Shown: positions 52,319 through 61,075 of the stretch, in pieces
Layout: the number at the start of each line of letters is the position of its first letter
How positions within the stretch are numbered: the stretch's first letter is position 1
Assembly (NCBI GenBank): GCA_963772955.1
Contig: CAVYZF010000009.1
Location: 868,001-932,000 of the forward strand
Direction of reading: 5' to 3'
From: Gp6-AA40 sp963772955
Lineage (GTDB): Bacteria > Acidobacteriota > Vicinamibacteria > Vicinamibacterales > UBA2999
DNA: 64,000 bases
Translations under genes and position numbers: made by a program
The notes under the pieces: model-generated
The model's input: the letters and a program-made list of their open reading frames with translations, nothing else
What the model was told of the DNA's origin: nothing
The model's database searches: none

Positions 52319-52711
52319 ATGCGACATCGCTTCGCCGTCGTGCTTGTGGCCGCAACACTCCTGGTGGTGGCAGGCTCCGTCGCTGCACATCATTCGGTCT
52401 CCGGGCAATACGATGCGTCGAGGCCGTTGACGCTGACCGGCGTGATCTCGAAGGTGGACTGGATCAATCCGCACATCTACCTGCATCTCGACGTGAAGGA
52501 CAAGGATGGCGCGGTCACGACGTGGACGCTGTCAACGCTTCCCACGGCGATGATGCGTCGCGCCGGATTGACGAAGGAGATGCTGCAGGGGCAGCCCGGA
52601 GAAGTCGTCACGATCACCGCGATCGCTGCGAGAGACGAGACGAAGAAACTGGGTTGGATTTCGAAGATCACCTATGCGGATGGCCATCACGTTCAACTCG
52701 GCAGAGATTAG
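52319..52711 (+). CDS. Small secreted DUF6152-like protein
   Basis: 130 residues. Signal peptide MRHRFAVVLVAATLLVVAGSVAAHH, then a small beta domain with HHSVSGQYDASRPLTLTGVISKVDWINPHIYLHLDV, the signature of DUF6152. The domain may be OB-like. GGAGG is 7 bases upstream. It commonly occurs next to the kind of protein encoded immediately downstream. Confidence 0.75.
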   Translation: MRHRFAVVLVAATLLVVAGSVAAHHSVSGQYDASRPLTLTGVISKVDWINPHIYLHLDVKDKDGAVTTWTLSTLPTAMMRRAGLTKEMLQGQPGEVVTITAIAARDETKKLGWISKITYADGHHVQLGRD

Positions 52712-52723
52712 AGGAGATCGGAC

Positions 52724-53614
52724 ATGACGCACCGAGTCCCGGTCGGAGCTCTCGTCGTCGCCGCGGTCGTTGCGGTGAGTTCACCCGCGGCGGCGCAAGG
52801 GCCGCGAATGACGGCCGATCGTCTGGCCGAACTGGCGAAGAAACCGACGCCTCGCCTGGCCGACGGGAAGTCCGATCTCAACGGCACCTGGGACCACCTC
52901 GGTGGCATCGAGTTCGTGCGTCCGCAGAGCCTCGACAACGGCTCGGTGTGCGTCGTTGGATGCCCGCCCGCGCCGGCGGCGCGCGCGGGCGGAGCAGGCG
53001 CTCGTGCTGACGGAGCCGGGGGGAGAGCCGGTGGCCCACCTGCTGCACCACCTGCGCCGAATTTTCCGAAGTACAAGCAGGAGTTTGTCGCGAAGGTGAA
53101 GGATCTGGCCGAGCGGCAGGTCGAGGTCGATACGGCGCTCCAGTGCCAGCCTCCTGGCGTCCCTCGCATCGGGCCGCCCGCGAAGATCGTGCAGACGGCG
53201 CGCGAGGTTCTGTTCCTCTACGACGATGTGAATGGGTCGTTCTTCAGGATCATCCCGACCGACGGCCGTGCGCATCGAAAGGACCTGCCGTCCAGTTATC
53301 TGGGTGATGCGATCGGAAGATATGAAGGCGACACGCTTGTCGTCGAGACGGTGAACTTCAACGAAGAGACGTGGCTCACCGACAACGGTGCGTTCCACTC
53401 GAAGGATCTCAAGGTCATCGAGCGGCTGCGCCGCGTCGGGGACACCATTCAGTACGAAGCGACCGCACTCGACCCGGCTGTCTTGGTCGAGCCTTGGAAG
53501 GAACGCACGCAGGCGTTATGGCTGAGCGATCGCGAGATCGAAGAGTCGCCGCGTTGCGAGGAGCGCGACCTCGATCTGATCAAAGACGGTTCGCATCACG
53601 ACAATCCCCGGTAG
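52724..53614 (+). CDS. Secreted protein of unknown function, DUF6152 neighbour
   Basis: 296 residues with signal peptide (1-25). Contains DGKSDLNGTWDHLGG (about 45-59), a Gly/Ala/Pro-rich linker (about 85-115), and a beta-rich C-terminal half with YEGDTLVVETVNFNEETWLTDNGAFHSKDLKVIERL (about 205-240). This architecture is frequent in acidobacterial genomes, but no activity is known. Its TAG stop is in the octamer array. Confidence 0.7.
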   Translation: MTHRVPVGALVVAAVVAVSSPAAAQGPRMTADRLAELAKKPTPRLADGKSDLNGTWDHLGGIEFVRPQSLDNGSVCVVGCPPAPAARAGGAGARADGAGGRAGGPPAAPPAPNFPKYKQEFVAKVKDLAERQVEVDTALQCQPPGVPRIGPPAKIVQTAREVLFLYDDVNGSFFRIIPTDGRAHRKDLPSSYLGDAIGRYEGDTLVVETVNFNEETWLTDNGAFHSKDLKVIERLRRVGDTIQYEATALDPAVLVEPWKERTQALWLSDREIEESPRCEERDLDLIKDGSHHDNPR

Positions 53615-53682
53615 CTGGGTGACTAGGTAGCTGAGTAGCTCTGTCGACCTAACAACCCAGCCACCTAGCAACCCAGTTGCCT
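53612..53682. repeat. Octamer palindrome after the DUF6152-neighbour gene
   Basis: Left arm GGTAGCTG, GGTGACTA, GGTAGCTG, AGTAGCTC; right arm CCTAACAA, CCCAGCCA, CCTAGCAA, CCCAGTTG. The stop TAG (53612-53614) is in the first unit. Confidence 0.85.
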
Positions 53683-53695
53683 TGACATCCCCACA

Positions 53696-53716
53696 GGGCG
53701 GGTTCAAGATCCGCCC
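53696..53716 (+). terminator. Hairpin downstream of the palindrome
   Basis: GGGCGG/CCGCCC stem with a 9-base loop; no T-tract. The remaining gap to 53810 holds the ribosome site GAGAGGAGAG of the TonB receptor. Confidence 0.4.
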
Positions 53717-53809
53717 ACTTCATAGCCCTCACCCCTGAATCGTTCGGCCCACGCACTCGTACGGGACCTCCGGCGCACGTTCTCGCAACTGAGAGAGGAG
53801 AGTCTGTTC

Positions 53810-56800
53810 ATGCGTTCAAGCGGCAGAATCGCGATGGTGTGTGCCTGTGTCGCGCTGATGCAGGTGATGGTTCCCTCCCTCGTCCACGCCCAGGCGACGC
53901 TGGCCGGTGTGGTTCGCGACACGTCAGGCGCCGTGCTCCCTGGCGCCACTGTTGAGGCCTCGAGTTCGGTTCTCATTGAAAAGACACGCAGAGCCGTCAG
54001 TGACGGTACGGGTCAGTACCGCATTACTGATTTGCCACCCGGCACGTACAACCTCAGTTTCACTCTGGCCGGGTTCAACGCGGTCCAGCGTCAGGGCGTG
54101 CAGGTGACCGGGTCGGGCGTGATCGCGATCAACGCGGAGATGCGGATCGGCGCTCTCCAGGAAACCGTGACCGTCACCGGCGAGACGCCCATCGTAGACA
54201 CCCAGTCCACGCGGCGCGAGATGGTCATCGGTGCCGAAGCGCTCGCCACGCTTCCCGTCACGCGCAGCTACGGTACGTTGCTCGCCGCAATTCCCGGGAT
54301 CACGACTGACAACACGTCGCGTGGCGCGATGACCGAGCCGTTCATGACATTCTTCACGTCGAACGGCGGTCGCGCCAACGAAGGGCGCATGCTGATCAAT
54401 GGCCTTCCGGTCGCGGCGTCGTTCAATGGTGGTGGCGTGTCCACGTTCATCTACGACGTGGCGAACACAGACGAAATGCAGGTCCTCGTGTCGGGGGGGC
54501 TCGGTGAAAGCGAAGCGGGCGGGCCGAGCGTCAACCTCATACCCCGATCGGGCGGCAACAACTTCAACGGGACCGCGTTCTACAGCGGCACCGGCGATGG
54601 CCTGCGGTCGGACAACATCGACGAGTACCTGGCCAGCATCGGCCTGACACGGCCGCCGGCGCTGCTCAATCAATACGATGTCAGTGGTGCGCTTGGCGGG
54701 CCCATTGTCCGCGACCGGCTGTGGTTTTTCGGCTCGGTACGCGACTTTGGAAGTACCACGTTCACCGAAGGCGTCTTCGCGAACCTCTACGCCGGCGATG
54801 CGACCCGTTGGGACTACGAACGAGATGAGTCCGTCGAAGGGCGCGGCACGAATCGTCGCGACATCTTCTCGATCAAACTGACCGCTCAGGTGAGCCCGCG
54901 GAACCGCGTCACCTTCTCGCACGAGTATCAGCACCGTTGCTCGGGGGGGACCATCACCGCAGCCGGCGGGGGCTGCCGCGGACGCGGCGACGACTGGATC
55001 GGCCTTGGCACACTGACGGCCTCGCCAGAGACGTGGCCGGGGTATCACGATTTCCCCTACCACGTGACGCAGGCGACCTGGTCATCTCCGCTGTCGAACA
55101 GGGTGCTGCTCGAGGCCGGCTTCTCGCGATTCCAGTATCTGTGGGCAGGCTTTGGAATAGCGCCGCCCGACTCGCTGACGAGCATGATCCCGGTCACCGA
55201 AGCACAGGCGATCGACGACCATCGCGCGAACTTCACCTATCGCGGGACGTTCGATCCGCTCGGGTTCGGATGGGCGAACAACGATGCGAACCCGAACAAC
55301 TGGCGTGCGTCGATGGCCTACGTCACAGGTGCGCACAACCTGAAGGTCGGTTATCAGGGCTCGTATCAACGATCGCTCCAGGCGCGGGACGCCAATTCCA
55401 CGCTGCTGCGCTACACGATGAACAACCGTCAGCTGAACGGTGTCAGTTACACCCTCGCCACGAGGTGGGAGCAGAACGACCGGACCGCGACCTCCGCGCT
55501 TTTCGCTCAGGATCAGTGGACGATGGGACGCCTGACGCTTCAGGGCGCCGTGCGCTACGACCGGGCATCGAGCTGGGCACCGGCCGAGGGCAATGGCACC
55601 ACAGAGATCTCGCGATTCAATCCTGCGCCGATCACTTTCCCCCGAACGGTGAGCGTGGCCGGCTACAACGACATCACGACGCGGTTGGGCGCCGCCTGGG
55701 ACGTCTTTGGAAACGGCAAGACCGCGCTCAAGGCCAACTGGGGGAAATACCTGCAGAATGCCACCAACGACGAGAACTACACCGCCAACAACCCGGCCGC
55801 CCGGATCCAGAGAAACGTGTTGACGCCTGCGCGCGCGTGGCAGGACAACGGGAACTTCGTCGTGGATTGCGATCTGAGGAACCCGGCGGCCCAGAACAAC
55901 CTGGCCACGGGCGGTGACAACTGCGGGGCGCTGACCGGCGACAACGCGAATTTCGGCAATGCCAATCCCAACCTGACGGTTGTCAACCCGGACATTCTGC
56001 GCGGATGGGGCGTGCGTCCCGCCGACGGGCAGCTCGGCGTGTCAGTCCAGCAGCAACTGCTCCCGCGCGTGTCGGTCGACGCCAGCTACAACCGGCGCTG
56101 GTTCAACAACTTCTTTGTCGACGACAACCAACTCGTCGGGCCATCCGACTACACGCCGTGGACCTTCACAGCACCGCTGCATCCGGACCTGCCGGGCGGT
56201 GGCGGGTACCCGGTCACGGTCTACTCCCGGCTTCGAGCGATCGGCGCGCAGACCTACAGGACGTTCGAGACCGATTTCGGCGATGCGCGCACGCAGGACC
56301 GGCATGGCGTGAACGTGTCCGTGAATGCGCGGCTGGCCAACGGCCTGACATTCCAGGGCGGGACGAGCACGGGCCGCGGCGTGCGAGATACGTGTGACAC
56401 GAGCAAGAACCTTCCAGAGACCATCCTCGGAACGGGCACGGCCACGTCGCAATTGACACAAGCTGCGGCGTGCCATGTGACCGAGCCGGTGATGACGTCC
56501 TTCAGGGCTCTTGCGGCGTACACCGTACCCAAGATCGATGTGCTCGTTAGCGCACAGATCCGATCACTGAACCCGAACAACATCGGCGGCGTCGGCGGTG
56601 GTTCCGCAACCAACGGCGCGTCACTGAGCGCCAACTACCAGCTGCCGAACAGCGTCGTGCAGCAGATACTCGGACAACTGCCGGCTGGTTCGCTGATCAA
56701 CGGCACGACCACCGTCAACCTGCTCCTGCCCGGTGAGCTCTACCCGGACGATCGCCTTAATCAGGTGGACATGCGGTTCGCCAAGATCCTGAGGTTCGGA

Positions 56801-56968
56801 TCGACACGGGCCGACGTCGGCGTCGATCTCTATAACCTGTTCAACACCAACGATACGACCACGTTCGATGCGAATTTCGCGTATGCGACAAGCGGCGCGA
56901 CGTGGCTGCAACCGACGGCGATCGTGCCGCCGCGCTTCCTGCGCTTCAATGTGACGTTTAGTTTCTGA
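53810..56968 (+). CDS. TonB-dependent receptor, Oar-like, intact
   Basis: 1052 residues. Signal peptide (1-28), carboxypeptidase-regulatory domain (about 30-110), plug with RANEGRMLINGLPVAASFNGGG (about 185-205), and a barrel ending in FSF-stop. It imports an unidentified large ligand and probably matches the secreted hydrolases nearby. GAGAGGAGAG is 7-16 bases upstream of ATG. The 3' end overlaps the convergent kinase gene by 11 bases. Confidence 0.93.
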   Translation: MRSSGRIAMVCACVALMQVMVPSLVHAQATLAGVVRDTSGAVLPGATVEASSSVLIEKTRRAVSDGTGQYRITDLPPGTYNLSFTLAGFNAVQRQGVQVTGSGVIAINAEMRIGALQETVTVTGETPIVDTQSTRREMVIGAEALATLPVTRSYGTLLAAIPGITTDNTSRGAMTEPFMTFFTSNGGRANEGRMLINGLPVAASFNGGGVSTFIYDVANTDEMQVLVSGGLGESEAGGPSVNLIPRSGGNNFNGTAFYSGTGDGLRSDNIDEYLASIGLTRPPALLNQYDVSGALGGPIVRDRLWFFGSVRDFGSTTFTEGVFANLYAGDATRWDYERDESVEGRGTNRRDIFSIKLTAQVSPRNRVTFSHEYQHRCSGGTITAAGGGCRGRGDDWIGLGTLTASPETWPGYHDFPYHVTQATWSSPLSNRVLLEAGFSRFQYLWAGFGIAPPDSLTSMIPVTEAQAIDDHRANFTYRGTFDPLGFGWANNDANPNNWRASMAYVTGAHNLKVGYQGSYQRSLQARDANSTLLRYTMNNRQLNGVSYTLATRWEQNDRTATSALFAQDQWTMGRLTLQGAVRYDRASSWAPAEGNGTTEISRFNPAPITFPRTVSVAGYNDITTRLGAAWDVFGNGKTALKANWGKYLQNATNDENYTANNPAARIQRNVLTPARAWQDNGNFVVDCDLRNPAAQNNLATGGDNCGALTGDNANFGNANPNLTVVNPDILRGWGVRPADGQLGVSVQQQLLPRVSVDASYNRRWFNNFFVDDNQLVGPSDYTPWTFTAPLHPDLPGGGGYPVTVYSRLRAIGAQTYRTFETDFGDARTQDRHGVNVSVNARLANGLTFQGGTSTGRGVRDTCDTSKNLPETILGTGTATSQLTQAAACHVTEPVMTSFRALAAYTVPKIDVLVSAQIRSLNPNNIGGVGGGSATNGASLSANYQLPNSVVQQILGQLPAGSLINGTTTVNLLLPGELYPDDRLNQVDMRFAKILRFGSTRADVGVDLYNLFNTNDTTTFDANFAYATSGATWLQPTAIVPPRFLRFNVTFSF

Positions 56969-59741
56969 TCCTACTTCGCAGTCCTTTGAAGAGAACGATG
57001 TCGCTCGCGATCCGTGCGCGGGCGACAGCCAGGCGCTTGCCGTCTGCGGACCACGCGAAGTCTCCGATCTGTTGTCCGTCGGACGGGAAGTGAGTGAGCT
57101 GACGCGGAGGGGCACCGTCGAGTGGTTGTACCCAGATGTCCGATCGGGTGCGAGCGTCGATGTACGCGATGCCGCGCCCATCGGGCGTCCAGTGCGAGTC
57201 TAAGATCCCACGCGCGGGTAGCGTCTTCTTCGATGAGCAGGCCTCGAGGTCGCACACCGTCACGGATGGCTGGTTCTGCGCGTCGAACGAACTGAACGCG
57301 ATTGAGCGGCCATCGGGCGAGATCTCCGCCCCGCCCTGGCGGACGCCAGTGGCCACGATCTCGCGCACGTCGGCCGGGTCGTCCACAGACATGACTCGTA
57401 CGGCGAGTCCCTTCGGCCCTGTGGGATCGATCATGGCCAGGAGCCGTCCGTCCGGCGACAGCCGTCCGGAGGAAGCCGCGCCGAAGGTGCCGCTCGACGT
57501 CAGGCGATCCCGTTTCGCGCCGTCCGCCTTCCACACCTCACCTGTGTCGTAGTCGAAGTACACGATCCGGGAGCCGTCGGCGCTCACGCTCTGATTCCCG
57601 GCGCTTTGCGCCAGGACTTCCGTGGTCCTCGTCGCGACTCGCCACCGCGTGAGAGCAAACCCGCCCGATGCCGTTGCCGGGTACACGAGATCGTCCCCCA
57701 TCCATCGGAGCCGGAACCCGATAGGACCTTTTGCTGGTGTTGTCGGCACGGTCTGCGTCCACCGCTCAACGGTCGCGTCACTTGTCCAGACGCTGAACGA
57801 GGCGTCGTTGCGTGCCACGACCAGTGCTCCGCGATTCGCTGTCAGGCTCGGGCTGACGTACTGACTGGTGTCGTTGGTCAGACGGCGGAGCGCGCCGTCC
57901 GGGTATGACATCAGCCACAGTTGCAGTGGCGCGCTCGATTTGTCGAGTGCGCTGAGCAGCACCGCGCGCTCGTCGAGCCACGTCAGACCTGTTCCCGGTA
58001 GCGGAGGACCGAGATTCACCGCTTGCTCGGCACCCGTCTTCGTGTCCACGAACACCACCTGTCCCGTTGCCTGCTCTCCCGATCTGCCGCCAAGAGCGGC
58101 GATCGTCGTGCCGTTCGGGGACCAGGCCGGAGCGAAGGCCTGGAAGGACCCCACAACGGTCAAGAAACCTTGTGGCGCGCGGCGGGTGGCCAGGACGCGC
58201 TCGCTGCTGCCGTCGCTTGTCGCGATGACCAGCTCAGTCTGACCCGGGGCGCTCGCGCGGGTGAACGCCATCTGGCGGCCGTCTGGCGAGAAGCCAACGC
58301 GTCCGCCGACTCCCGACAAGAGGCGACGCGCGGTGCCGCCGAGAAAAGGGATTTGCCAGAGCACGGGCTGCCCTTGCGGCGACTGCTTCACGTAGTTGAC
58401 GAAAGAACCGTCAGGCGTGACCGTCACGCCAACGATGTTCACTCCAGGTTCTCCCGGTACGATCTCGACGTTGCTGCCTGTCGCCACCTGGCGAACCCGG
58501 AGACTGGCGACACCCCCACCGTTCTCGACGTAGGCGACGTAGTTGCCGTCCGGAGAAATGGCCGGAAGACCTGCGGTGCCGCTCGTTGTGAGAGGCTCGA
58601 CCTGCAGGTCGGCGATAGAGATCGGCGCCGCGCTCGCGGCCGAATCGTTGCCGTTCTCGCGCGGTGCGAAGACGTAAGCAGCGCCCGCGATTGCCAGGAT
58701 GATCAGCGCGGCGACGCCCGCCACTGCGGCGCGGTGACGGCTCATGAGGCCGGCGATGAGTTGCGCATCCGAAGAACTCGGCGGCGCGGCAACTGCGCTG
58801 ACCGGTGCGGTGTGGCTGTGGCTTGCATCGGCAAGAGGCACCGATCGTGTGACGGTGTCCGGCGTGCGCGATCCAGTCAGCTCGCGCTTCAGACGCGTGA
58901 GCTCGGCACGTAGCTCGGACGCGGTCTGCGTGCGGACTTCGCGATCCTTTTCAAGCAGCGTGAGAATTGCCTGCTCGAACCGCACTGGGAGATCCGGCTG
59001 GAGTTCGCGCGGAGCTGCCGGGTGCTCGTGCAGGATCGCCGCGGAGGTCACGGCGCTCGTCGTGCCCGAGAATGCACGTTTGCCCGTGGCCATCTCGTAG
59101 AGCACGAGCCCCAGCGAGAACAGATCGGTGCGCGCATCGAGTGCGCCACCGCGCAGCTGCTCCGGAGACATGTACGCCACGGTGCCGACGGCGACGCCGG
59201 CATCGGTCAGTGGAGTGTGTCCCGACAGCGTGGGGAACGCCGTGACGTCCATGTCGGCCTGCGCGACTGTTTCGGTGATACGAGCCAGACCGAAGTCGAG
59301 GATCTTTGGGCCGCGCGGCGTCAGGACGATGTTGGCCGGTTTGAGATCGCGGTGAACGATGCCCTTGGCGTGGGCAGTTGCCAGCGCATCGGCGAGCGCG
59401 AGTCCGATCTCGAGAAGCGTCGGCACATCGAGCCGGCCGCGAGCGAGACGCTGGTGCAGCGTTTCACCCTCGAGCAACTCCATGACGAGGAACGGCACGG
59501 GTGACGTCCCGACGTCGTACACCGCGCAGATACCGGGATGATTGAGCGCAGCAATCGCCTTGGCCTCGCGCTCGAATCGCTCGAGTGCCTGGGCCGAGAC
59601 GGCGCCCGCCGGGAGGACCTTGACTGCCACCTCCCGATCGAGGCGCGTATCGCGGGCGCGATACACCTCGCCCATGCCGCCGGCGCCGAGCGGCGCGAGG
59701 ATCTCGTAGGGACCAAGCCGGGTACCGGTATCGAGCGCCAT
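56958..59741 (-). CDS. Ser/Thr protein kinase with C-terminal TolB-like propeller
   Basis: 927 residues. PknB-type kinase domain (about 11-275): GAGGMGEVYRA, VAVK (Lys about 41), HRDLKPANI (about 130), DFG (about 147). A transmembrane helix lies near 338-358, and the extracytoplasmic half has WD40/TolB-like blades with repeated SPDGR motifs. Probably senses an envelope ligand and phosphorylates cytoplasmic targets. Confidence 0.92.
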   Translation of the reverse strand: MALDTGTRLGPYEILAPLGAGGMGEVYRARDTRLDREVAVKVLPAGAVSAQALERFEREAKAIAALNHPGICAVYDVGTSPVPFLVMELLEGETLHQRLARGRLDVPTLLEIGLALADALATAHAKGIVHRDLKPANIVLTPRGPKILDFGLARITETVAQADMDVTAFPTLSGHTPLTDAGVAVGTVAYMSPEQLRGGALDARTDLFSLGLVLYEMATGKRAFSGTTSAVTSAAILHEHPAAPRELQPDLPVRFEQAILTLLEKDREVRTQTASELRAELTRLKRELTGSRTPDTVTRSVPLADASHSHTAPVSAVAAPPSSSDAQLIAGLMSRHRAAVAGVAALIILAIAGAAYVFAPRENGNDSAASAAPISIADLQVEPLTTSGTAGLPAISPDGNYVAYVENGGGVASLRVRQVATGSNVEIVPGEPGVNIVGVTVTPDGSFVNYVKQSPQGQPVLWQIPFLGGTARRLLSGVGGRVGFSPDGRQMAFTRASAPGQTELVIATSDGSSERVLATRRAPQGFLTVVGSFQAFAPAWSPNGTTIAALGGRSGEQATGQVVFVDTKTGAEQAVNLGPPLPGTGLTWLDERAVLLSALDKSSAPLQLWLMSYPDGALRRLTNDTSQYVSPSLTANRGALVVARNDASFSVWTSDATVERWTQTVPTTPAKGPIGFRLRWMGDDLVYPATASGGFALTRWRVATRTTEVLAQSAGNQSVSADGSRIVYFDYDTGEVWKADGAKRDRLTSSGTFGAASSGRLSPDGRLLAMIDPTGPKGLAVRVMSVDDPADVREIVATGVRQGGAEISPDGRSIAFSSFDAQNQPSVTVCDLEACSSKKTLPARGILDSHWTPDGRGIAYIDARTRSDIWVQPLDGAPPRQLTHFPSDGQQIGDFAWSADGKRLAVARARIASDIVLFKGLRSRIRN

Positions 59742-59757
59742 CGTGCGAAGGAGCCGT

Positions 59758-59783
59758 GCTGCCTACTGCGTACTGCCTACTTC
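59758..59783. repeat. Heptamer array at the sugar dehydrogenase stop (CTGCCTA word)
   Basis: GCTGCCT, ACTGCGT, ACTGCCT, ACTT: period 7. Its complement is the word at 17668. The TAG stop of the next gene (59777-59779, minus) lies within it. A shorter, degraded example (CTGCCTG, CCGTCTA, CTGCCGG) lies at 61065-61085 around the next stop. Confidence 0.7.
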
Positions 59784-61054
59784 TTTGGAGTGAGCCGCAC
59801 GATCGATGCCCCCTGCAGGATGTAGATCGAGCCGTCGGGCGCCTGGCGGATTTCGCGAACGCGCTGCTTGTCGGCAGTCAGGAGCTGTTCTTCCGCTGCG
59901 ACGCGCTCACCGTTGAGAACAAGACGCACGAGATGCTGGCCGGCCATCGCGCCGATGAACAGGTTGCCCTTCCACTCCGGGAACATGTCGCCCGTGTAGA
60001 ACATCATCCCCGACGGTGCGATTGACGGCACCCAGTAATAGATTGGCTCCTCGACGTCCGGCCTCGATGTGGCGCCGTCGCCGACGCGCACGTTCTTGCG
60101 GCCGTCGAGTTGCCGCGCGTCGTACTGACGTCCGTATGACACGTCTGGCCAGCCGTAATCCTTGCCGGCGCGGACGATGTTGATCTCGTCGCCGCCCTGC
60201 GGACCGTGATCGATCATCCACAGCTCGCCGGTTTGCGGATTGAGCGCCGCGCCCTCGGGATCCTTGAAGCCGTGCGCGAACGTGTCGGCGAGCACCGTGG
60301 CGCGACTGAGCCACGGGTTGTCCTTCGGGATCGAGCCGTCGCGGTTGATGCGAATGACACGGCCCGTGAAGTTGCGCCGGATGTCTGGGTTGTCGGCGAA
60401 CGTGTGTTCGACGCCATCGAGATCGGAGTCGTAGAAGCGGAAGCGATCGGCGCCGGAGACGAGCAGCGTGCCGTCACGCGCGATCACGATCCGCCGTTCG
60501 ACGCCTTCAGCGAGGACGTCGACGTCTTCGAGCCTCGTGTTGTCCGCGCTCAGCTTCGCTCGTGCCACCCGCTCGGCCCCGAGCTGCATCGTCCTGCGTT
60601 CGATGAACGGTTTCGTCCAGACGCGTTCGTAGAAGAACTCGATCGGCCACGACGCCGGCGCTTCGCCTTTCGGCGGTGCAAAGTACGTGAAGTAGAGTGT
60701 GCGGTTCTTCGCGAAGTCGGGATCGAGCACCACGTCATGGAGCCCCTGCGCGGCAACGGCTTTCACTCCCGGCACTCCTTCGAGCGGCGCAGAGACGACG
60801 CCCTCGGGCCTGACGATCCGCATCGTGCCGGAGTTCTGCGTGACCAGGATGTTGCCGTCAGGCAGGAACGCGATTGCCCACGCGCCGGTCAGCCCTGTGG
60901 CGATCGTCTGCGTGGTGAACGGCGGCGACGGCTTGACCGGTTTCGGCGCATCCGTTTGCCCGGCGAACGCCGGCTTGGGCTCAGGCGACTGCGCGCCAAC
61001 CGTGACGAGGCACGCCATGGTCAGCGTCGCGATGATGCCGAGTGATTTGTTCAT
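59777..61054 (-). CDS. PQQ-dependent sugar dehydrogenase (aldose sugar dehydrogenase, Asd-like)
   Basis: 425 residues, periplasmic, signal peptide (1-21). Six-bladed GSDH propeller with IATGLTGAWAIAFLPDGNILVTQNSG, GLHDVVLDPDF with catalytic His (about 105), and IDHGPQGGDEINIVRAGKDYGWPDVSYG, the PQQ/calcium segment. It oxidises aldoses to lactones and feeds electrons to the respiratory chain. Confidence 0.88.
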   Translation of the reverse strand: MNKSLGIIATLTMACLVTVGAQSPEPKPAFAGQTDAPKPVKPSPPFTTQTIATGLTGAWAIAFLPDGNILVTQNSGTMRIVRPEGVVSAPLEGVPGVKAVAAQGLHDVVLDPDFAKNRTLYFTYFAPPKGEAPASWPIEFFYERVWTKPFIERRTMQLGAERVARAKLSADNTRLEDVDVLAEGVERRIVIARDGTLLVSGADRFRFYDSDLDGVEHTFADNPDIRRNFTGRVIRINRDGSIPKDNPWLSRATVLADTFAHGFKDPEGAALNPQTGELWMIDHGPQGGDEINIVRAGKDYGWPDVSYGRQYDARQLDGRKNVRVGDGATSRPDVEEPIYYWVPSIAPSGMMFYTGDMFPEWKGNLFIGAMAGQHLVRLVLNGERVAAEEQLLTADKQRVREIRQAPDGSIYILQGASIVRLTPKK

Positions 61055-61075
61055 GATGATCCGACTGCCTGCCGT

